From Myxococcales bacterium (GTDB lineage: Bacteria; Lernaellota; Lernaellaia; Lernaellales; Lernaellaceae): a DNA stretch of 64,000 bases. The DNA lies in assembly GCA_012517325.1 (NCBI GenBank), contig JAAYVF010000122.1, positions 1-64,000 of the forward strand, written 5' to 3'. Under the pieces are notes generated by a model. The model did not search any database. It saw only the letters and a list, made by a program, of their open reading frames with translations, and was not told where the DNA came from. Position numbers and translations under genes: made by a program. This document shows positions 59,396 through 64,000 of the stretch, piece after piece (the first letter of the stretch is position 1; each line of letters begins with the position of its first letter).

Positions 59396-59511
59396 ATCTC
59401 TTACCCGCTTTCGAAACGGCACGGCGGCTTCGACAAGAATTCGAGCATCCCCTTCCGCAAGCTGTCGCCGATCGGGTATGCTGAACAAAAATTTGGCTGG
59501 AGACCAAACCG

Positions 59512-61029
59512 ATGAAAAAATTATCCTTGGCGATTCTTTTCGCGGCTCTCGTCTGGGCCGCCACCGCGGGCGCCGGACAATCCGGCACCTGGGCCTTGCG
59601 CCCCTTCATGAATTTCACCGCGCCGCCCGCCGCGCCGAGCAAGGATCCCGCGCCGGTCGTCGGCGACAGCCGCACCTTCTGGGTGTGGGATTTGTCGGTC
59701 ATGCCGCCGCAAGACAAGCAGATCACCGCGACCTGTCGCGGCGTATCCGATCACGGTTACGTGTTCGTCGAGGACGCGCAGTGGAACGCGACGATGGATC
59801 AGACCGACGTGGACGCCGTGCTGGCGGCCTGGGACGAGGCGACGCCGGCCGGCAGCATCGATCCCGACGAGGGCATCTACGACATCGAAACCACGGTGTA
59901 CGGCGATCCGCCGGACGTCGACGGCTGGCCGGGCATCGTGCTGCTCTACTACGAAATCGGCTGCTTCATGGGCTCCTGCTTCGACGGTTTCTACCGTTAC
60001 GACGACCAGTTGTCGGGCACCCACAGCAACCAGATGGACATGCTGCACCTCGAGGCCACGCTGAACGATCCGGGCGCCGCCTACATGCTCGGCGTCACAG
60101 CCCACGAGTTCAACCACATGTTGCAAATGGTGCACGATCTGAACGAGGACCTCTGGCTGTCGGAAGCGCTGGCCGAGGCGGCGATGATCGTCACCGGCTA
60201 CGACACCGACCTGGATTGGCTGGCCGATTTCGTCGCCGATCCGACGGCTTCGTTCTACGGCGATTCCGAATCGGTGAACTACGGCGCGGCGCTGCTGCTG
60301 GGGACTTATCTGTACGAGTACGGCGGCACGCCGCTCTTGCAGGCGATCAACGCCGACGACCAGACCGGCACGGTCAGCGTCGAAGACCAGTTGATCACGC
60401 TGGGCCTGACCACCTCGTTCGCCTCGTTCTTCGGCGACATGGCCACCGCGATCGCCGCCGACTATTTCGTCGAAACCTGGAACCCGACCGTCACGCCCGA
60501 ACACTTTTCCTACAATCTGCTGTCGGTCGGCGAACTGAACTGGAACCAGGAAATCACCGCCGGCGACTCGCCGGCGACCTGGACGGTCACCCTGCCCGCG
60601 GGCTCGCTCAGCGGCCTCTTGGTGAACATTCCCGGCGAATACAGCTCCGGCGAGCTGGACCTGACCGTCGCGGGCGATTCGATCGACGCGTTGGAATTCG
60701 GCGTCGTCCAGGCCGGCCCAAGCGCCAACAAGGTGATCGTCGGCCGGTTTAACAACGGTACCGCCGGTTGGCCATGGGTTCCTCTCGGCCTGCAGGTCGG
60801 CGACGGCGACGATTTCCAGGCCGTTGTCGTTGCCGCCAATCCGACCAATAGTGTCATCACCTGTTCGGTCGACGTTACCGCCGTGCCGGGCGAAGGACCC
60901 ATCGACGACGACACCGCCGATGACGATTCCGGTGGCGACGACGACGCGGCGGGTGACGATGACGCGGCGGGCGACGACGACGCGGCGAGTGACGACGACG
61001 ATGATGACGACAGCGGCTGCGGCTGCTGA
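59512..61029 (+). CDS. M30-like secreted zinc metallopeptidase with acidic SGCGC tail
   Basis: 505 residues; ATG 59512 follows GGAG. Signal peptide (about 1-21). The zinc motif is TAHEFNHMLQ (His198, Glu199, His202), followed by LWLSEALAEAA with Glu218 as the likely third ligand, as in hyicolysin-type (M30) and related peptidases. A C-terminal beta-sandwich domain (about 350-460) precedes an Asp-rich tract with DDDAAG repeats and the terminus SGCGC. Two cysteines near the active site (IGCFMGSCFDGF) may form a disulfide. Expected outside the cell; substrate unknown. Confidence 0.85.
   Translation: MKKLSLAILFAALVWAATAGAGQSGTWALRPFMNFTAPPAAPSKDPAPVVGDSRTFWVWDLSVMPPQDKQITATCRGVSDHGYVFVEDAQWNATMDQTDVDAVLAAWDEATPAGSIDPDEGIYDIETTVYGDPPDVDGWPGIVLLYYEIGCFMGSCFDGFYRYDDQLSGTHSNQMDMLHLEATLNDPGAAYMLGVTAHEFNHMLQMVHDLNEDLWLSEALAEAAMIVTGYDTDLDWLADFVADPTASFYGDSESVNYGAALLLGTYLYEYGGTPLLQAINADDQTGTVSVEDQLITLGLTTSFASFFGDMATAIAADYFVETWNPTVTPEHFSYNLLSVGELNWNQEITAGDSPATWTVTLPAGSLSGLLVNIPGEYSSGELDLTVAGDSIDALEFGVVQAGPSANKVIVGRFNNGTAGWPWVPLGLQVGDGDDFQAVVVAANPTNSVITCSVDVTAVPGEGPIDDDTADDDSGGDDDAAGDDDAAGDDDAASDDDDDDDSGCGC
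60904..61029 (+). other. C-terminal Asp-rich tail with SGCGC terminus (M30-like peptidase)
   Basis: DDDTADDDSGG, three DDDAA(G/S) units and DDDDDDDSGCGC up to the stop codon. Here Ala/Gly replace Asn as the breaker residues, but the end is identical to those at 45301 (minus) and 53709. Confidence 0.92.
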
Positions 61030-61052
61030 GCCGCTCGCCGGATGGTTTGCCG

Positions 61053-61083
61053 GGGCGCCTCTTTCGGGGCGCCCTTGGTTTTT
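61053..61083 (+). terminator. Rho-independent terminator of the M30-like gene
   Basis: Stem GGGCGCC (61053-61059) / GGCGCCC (61068-61074) with an eight-base loop, followed by TTGGTTTTT, 24 bases after the stop codon. Confidence 0.7.
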
Positions 61084-61101
61084 AATCGTACCTACTCAAA
61101 T

Positions 61102-61257
61102 GGGCACGGCCATCGATCCCGAGGGGATCGAAGACCGTGGCACCCGCGGACATGCCTGAATACGAATGAGAAAACCGGCATCGGTCGACCTTGCCCGAGG
61201 TGCCACGCTTTCAGCAACGGCCCATTCACTTTTTTCCTCGCCCTCAAAAGGGAGAGG
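61102..61257. repeat. Cluster of intergenic palindromes
   Basis: Within the 272-base gap 61030-61301: a hairpin CACGG-N4-CGATCCC / GGGATCG-N4-CCGTG (61105-61139); a wider inverted repeat GTGGCACC (61137-61144) / GGTGCCAC (61199-61206) enclosing ATGCC / GGCAT (61152-61181); and CCTCgCCCT / AGGGaGAGG (61236-61257). No gene is present. The arrangement resembles dispersed REP/MITE-like intergenic repeats. Confidence 0.65.
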
Positions 61258-61301
61258 AATCAGAGGTGAGGGTTTGCCAGCACATCGCCAAAGGTGCGAC
61301 T

Positions 61302-63161
61302 TCACCCTCCAAACAAGGTGATCAAATCCGGGTGCACCCAGAGGCTCATGCTCTCGATGTCGTAGCCGAACAGCGCCGAGGGATCCCAATGATTGGGATC
61401 GAAATCCGCCGGCATGTCGAACGCCACCAGCAGGATGATGTCGTCTTCCGACGGCGCGATGCCGAAGGGGGCCAGTGGCAACTGCAACTCGTTCAGGTCG
61501 CCCGGCAGCGTCATCATCCAGGCATACACCGGGTTGAAATCGTCCGGCACGTAGAAAACCAGGTAGGCATCCACCCGAGGCCGGAACTTGCCTTCGAAAC
61601 CCCAATGCAGCGTGCCGGTCGCCGCATCGTAATAGGTCGTTTCCGGCGAAAAGTAGGGCAGGAAATCCGCGTTGTCGAAAATGACGCCGTAGTGGTTCCA
61701 ATGGTTGGGACTTTCGGCGTAACGGGTCGCCGTGGCGGCGCGGCAGGATTCGCCGGCGGTGGCGAAGACGTCGGTCTTGATCCCCAGGGCGAGATAATCG
61801 GCGTCGGGAACACGCGTAAAGGGCAGCAGCGACGTTTCCGAACCGTACGCGCCGACGGCCAGCGGCAACAAGGCCCGGTTGGGAATCTCGGCGCCGAGCA
61901 CGAAGAAATAGTCGGCCCCGTCCTCCGGATTGACCACCGAGAAATCAATCCGCTCGCAATCGGCGGGAACCGCGGCCAGCTCCAAGTCCGGCGCTCCGCT
62001 GCCGTCCCACGACGGCCGCGCGCCGATGTAGGGGAACTTGAGGCCGCGTTCGAACAGCGGCTTGACGAGCGGCAGGATGTAAGCCAGGTAATCGTCGTTG
62101 TGCCAACCCGCCTGAATCATGGCGATGATCGTGTCCAGATTCACCACCGATGCCGCGTCGAGTTGGAACACGAAACCTTGCAGCGATTTATCCGGCAGAC
62201 TGCTCAGCAGCGGCACCTGCAGGGCGGTGTTGGCGCCGTAGAAGCCGAAGATCTGCATGCCGGGCACTTCAAACAGAATGCTGATGCTCGGCAGGTAAAG
62301 ATTCGTCGGCAGGTCAACGTCGCCGGTATAGCCTGCCGCTTCGTAATAAAACCGGAAATAATCCTCGGTAAACAGATTGAGGCTGGTCGAATTCAACCAG
62401 GCCTGGCGCGGCAACCCGGGCAGCAGGACGCCGCCGAAAAGAGGCTGGGTGAACGCCTCATCCACCGTTTGCGGATTGACCAGCGGCAAGTCCTCACCGT
62501 CGCTTAAAAACCGGCCGGGTACCGAATCCGCATAGTAATAATCCGATTTGTAAGCCGAGTGCAGGCGGAAATAGGCGACCGGCTGATCGGTGCGATAGGT
62601 CCACGGCCAGTAGTGCTCGTGCCATGCGGTCAGCAGATGTTCGCCCGATTCGGCGGCGAAAACCACGCGGCCTTCGCCGTCGGTCTGATAACCGTCGTGA
62701 TTGTTGTCCAGGTAAACGAACGAGTTCGCGAGCGGCGCGCAGGTCTCGTCGTCGTAGATATAGACGATCCGTTGCGTTACGACCGACACCCCGCCGCCGA
62801 TCAGGGTGCCTTCGCCCAGGCCCTCGGGATCGGGCAACCGGCAGAGAACCGGCGCGTATTCCTGGTCGGGCGGATCGTCGTCATCCTCGTCGACCTCGCC
62901 GATCACGGGAGCCTCGGTATCCATCGGACGGAAAGGCGAAAGCCGGACGATCCCGCCGTCCGGCGCCTGGTCGAGCGGCCGGCCGGGGAAATCGACGCCC
63001 GAATGGTCGTCGTCGTCGGCTTGATCGTCGTCCGCCACCTGTCCCGGACCCGGCCCCGCACCGCTATCCGGCTCCGCGGACGAATCGTCACCCCCGCAGG
63101 CGGTCAGGCAAAAAACGAAAGCGAGCAGGAAAAATGCCAGGAAGGAAAGATCCGTTTTCAA
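61302..63161 (-). CDS. Lipoprotein of unknown function with acidic linker
   Basis: 619 residues. TTG 63161 is chosen because a perfect AGGAGGT lies at correct spacing; upstream in-frame codons have none. Signal peptide with lipobox FCLTAC (Cys at about residue 22), then CGGDDSSAEPDSG and an Asp-rich linker to about residue 60, with a second acidic patch (VDEDDDDPPDQEYAP). The region VYIYDDETCAPLANSFVYLD resembles a carboxypeptidase-regulatory-like beta fold (a surface Ig-like domain). The rest (~450 residues) is aromatic-rich and beta-like with no recognised domain. Probably exposed on the outer membrane. Confidence 0.8.
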   Translation of the reverse strand: MKTDLSFLAFFLLAFVFCLTACGGDDSSAEPDSGAGPGPGQVADDDQADDDDHSGVDFPGRPLDQAPDGGIVRLSPFRPMDTEAPVIGEVDEDDDDPPDQEYAPVLCRLPDPEGLGEGTLIGGGVSVVTQRIVYIYDDETCAPLANSFVYLDNNHDGYQTDGEGRVVFAAESGEHLLTAWHEHYWPWTYRTDQPVAYFRLHSAYKSDYYYADSVPGRFLSDGEDLPLVNPQTVDEAFTQPLFGGVLLPGLPRQAWLNSTSLNLFTEDYFRFYYEAAGYTGDVDLPTNLYLPSISILFEVPGMQIFGFYGANTALQVPLLSSLPDKSLQGFVFQLDAASVVNLDTIIAMIQAGWHNDDYLAYILPLVKPLFERGLKFPYIGARPSWDGSGAPDLELAAVPADCERIDFSVVNPEDGADYFFVLGAEIPNRALLPLAVGAYGSETSLLPFTRVPDADYLALGIKTDVFATAGESCRAATATRYAESPNHWNHYGVIFDNADFLPYFSPETTYYDAATGTLHWGFEGKFRPRVDAYLVFYVPDDFNPVYAWMMTLPGDLNELQLPLAPFGIAPSEDDIILLVAFDMPADFDPNHWDPSALFGYDIESMSLWVHPDLITLFGG

Positions 63162-63237
63162 GGTACACCTCCTGTCTTTTCGGCAACCCGACAAGAGAGC
63201 TTCTTGATGGCTTCATGCTGAAAATACTGCCCCATGA

Positions 63238-63266
63238 ATAATATGCATTTTTCGTTCCGGATTCAA
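63238..63266 (-). promoter_or_regulatory. Sigma70 promoter of the 61302-63161 lipoprotein gene
   Basis: On the minus strand TTGAAT (63266-63261), 17-base spacer, TATTAT (63243-63238), about 75 bases before the TTG start at 63161. Confidence 0.65.
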
Positions 63267-63392
63267 GCTCGGCCGACCGATTCGCTAACCGGTTGAAATG
63301 AGTTATTTTTCAAGGTTACCCTCGATTTCGGCCAGCCGAAAAACCCGATCCGGACCGCCGACAATTGCACGGCAATGCTGATTTTTGAGCGG

Positions 63393-63421
63393 TTGACCGC
63401 CCTTTTTCGCTTGATGATAAA
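63393..63421 (+). promoter_or_regulatory. Candidate promoter of the right-edge membrane protein gene
   Basis: TTGACC (63393-63398), 17-base spacer, GATAAA (63416-63421), about 84 bases before ATG 63505. The 343-base gap 63162-63504 otherwise shows only this and the divergent promoter at 63238-63266; no gene or RNA was recognised in it. Confidence 0.4.
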
Positions 63422-63504
63422 TTAATTGGCGACCCGCCGCCGAATCGGTTAAACTTTGCCCGTCAATGGCAAATGGGGTTTCAATCAACGGCCCGGGACG
63501 GTCA

Positions 63505-64000
63505 ATGAGTCGATCCGGACAGGTTACTCACCCAAACGAGCGCAAATCGGCGAATGAAATTGCTTGGCCGCGCCAACGCCTAATTGTGACCATTATCACC
63601 ATTCTTCTTTTTTTCTCGGCACTTTTAGCGCTCGGTTTCTGGCAGTGGTGCGATGTTTTACCCAGCGGCGGCGACGGGCATGCTCATCTCGCGGCAACTC
63701 TCGCCGTGGCTCGGGCTTCGGCGGAAGGCAGCGAAACGCTTCGCGGACTTTTACTATCCTATGGCGCCAACCACATGCCGCTTCTTTATTTAACCGCGGC
63801 TGGACTGCTGCGATCGACCGGCGGCGCGCCTGCTTCACTGGATATTCCGATTGTCGGCTTCTGGGCCATCGCCTGCCTGGCTTTTCTGGCTTTTGGCATG
63901 GCTCTCGGCAACCATCGTTTCTTCTCGCTTTTACCGTTTGCCACGTTCTTGGTCGTACCCACCTTCTGGGAAGTAGGCTGTTCCTATAGTTTGGAAGTGG
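63505..64000 (+). CDS. Membrane protein (GT-C-like), 3' truncated by window edge
   Basis: An open frame from ATG 63505 runs to the window end without a stop (165 codons visible). After a short cytoplasmic start there is a helix (about 27-46: LIVTIITILLFFSALLALGF), a periplasmic loop WCDVLPSGGDGHAHLAA with Asp and His residues placed as in GT-C glycosyltransferases, then LLLSYGANHMPLLYLTAAGL and two further helices. The layout fits the first third of a polytopic polyprenyl-phosphate-sugar transferase. The ribosome site is weak (GGGACGG). Family assignment is by topology only. Confidence 0.7.
   Translation, partial: MSRSGQVTHPNERKSANEIAWPRQRLIVTIITILLFFSALLALGFWQWCDVLPSGGDGHAHLAATLAVARASAEGSETLRGLLLSYGANHMPLLYLTAAGLLRSTGGAPASLDIPIVGFWAIACLAFLAFGMALGNHRFFSLLPFATFLVVPTFWEVGCSYSLEV

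Noticed and set aside
63303-63488. 61-codon minus-strand frame in the gap before the right-edge gene
   Set aside because: No ribosome site, no recognised similarity, and it overlaps a promoter-like region of the plus-strand gene.

Overview
The window is 64 kb of GC-rich DNA from an uncultured-looking, probably Gram-negative (diderm) and at least partly anaerobic bacterium. Evidence: lipoproteins with clear lipoboxes, a class A penicillin-binding protein, many SD-led genes in overlapping operons, sigma70-like promoters (several TTGCC/TTGAC boxes with 17-18 base spacers), an ETF plus membrane Fe-S (EMO-type) electron-transfer module, and a wealth of radical SAM and cobalamin-binding enzymes. 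The overall flavour is deltaproteobacterial / Myxococcota-like or one of the neighbouring candidate phyla; I cannot place it further from sequence alone. No rRNA, tRNA or CRISPR array was seen.

Layout. 1-6.1 kb: 3' part of an RHS polymorphic-toxin gene with an AT-rich tip, a small membrane protein (possible immunity protein), a REP-associated (RAYT) transposase with its inverted terminal repeats, a second AT-rich small membrane protein, and a short degenerate copy of RHS DNA. 6.1-10.3 kb: a B12-binding radical SAM enzyme and a cbiMNQO cobalt importer. 10.4-14 kb: hybrid histidine kinase and a C45-type lipoprotein hydrolase. 14-21.3 kb (minus): a tightly overlapping five-gene radical SAM operon. 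21.5-28 kb: glycosyltransferase; then a TetR regulator with a FadR-type operator, etfB, etfA and the EMO-like membrane oxidoreductase, closed by a strong terminator. 27.8-37.6 kb: lipoprotein; ADP-forming acyl-CoA synthetase translationally coupled to two Dpp-like permeases; AftB-like membrane glycosyltransferase; COG0731-type radical SAM protein; pseudo-receiver/DUF4388/TPR protein; spermidine-synthase-like protein. 37.6-45.2 kb (minus): a cell-envelope group (zinc-ribbon protein, PBP1A, GT-C, GT4 with coiled coil, and a radical-SAM-like protein without its cluster cysteines). 45.3-50.1 kb (minus): GPI-phospholipase-D-like protein, a periplasmic protein and a CNNM/CBS transporter. 50.3-64 kb: gingipain-like peptidase, Rho-N-like protein, rhodanese, PHP phosphoesterase, membrane protein, an XhoI/PaeR7I-family restriction-modification pair, an M30-like secreted metallopeptidase, a lipoprotein, and the start of another membrane protein that leaves the window.

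How the genes fit together. Cobalt uptake sits beside several enzymes that carry a cobalamin-binding fold, so the cobalt could feed them. The FadR box, ETF and EMO indicate fatty acid / acyl-CoA oxidation feeding electrons into a menaquinone pool, and the ADP-forming acyl-CoA synthetase fits the same chemistry.

The most notable pattern is in exported proteins. Three unrelated secreted hydrolases (GPI-PLD-like, gingipain-like, M30-like) end in an Asp/Asn-rich tract followed by the identical terminus SGCGC, and two lipoproteins carry the same kind of acidic tract right after the lipobox cysteine. In all five the acidic spacer lies between a cysteine-containing terminus and the folded domain. 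This looks like an uncharacterised C-terminal sorting or anchoring signal; the function is inference.
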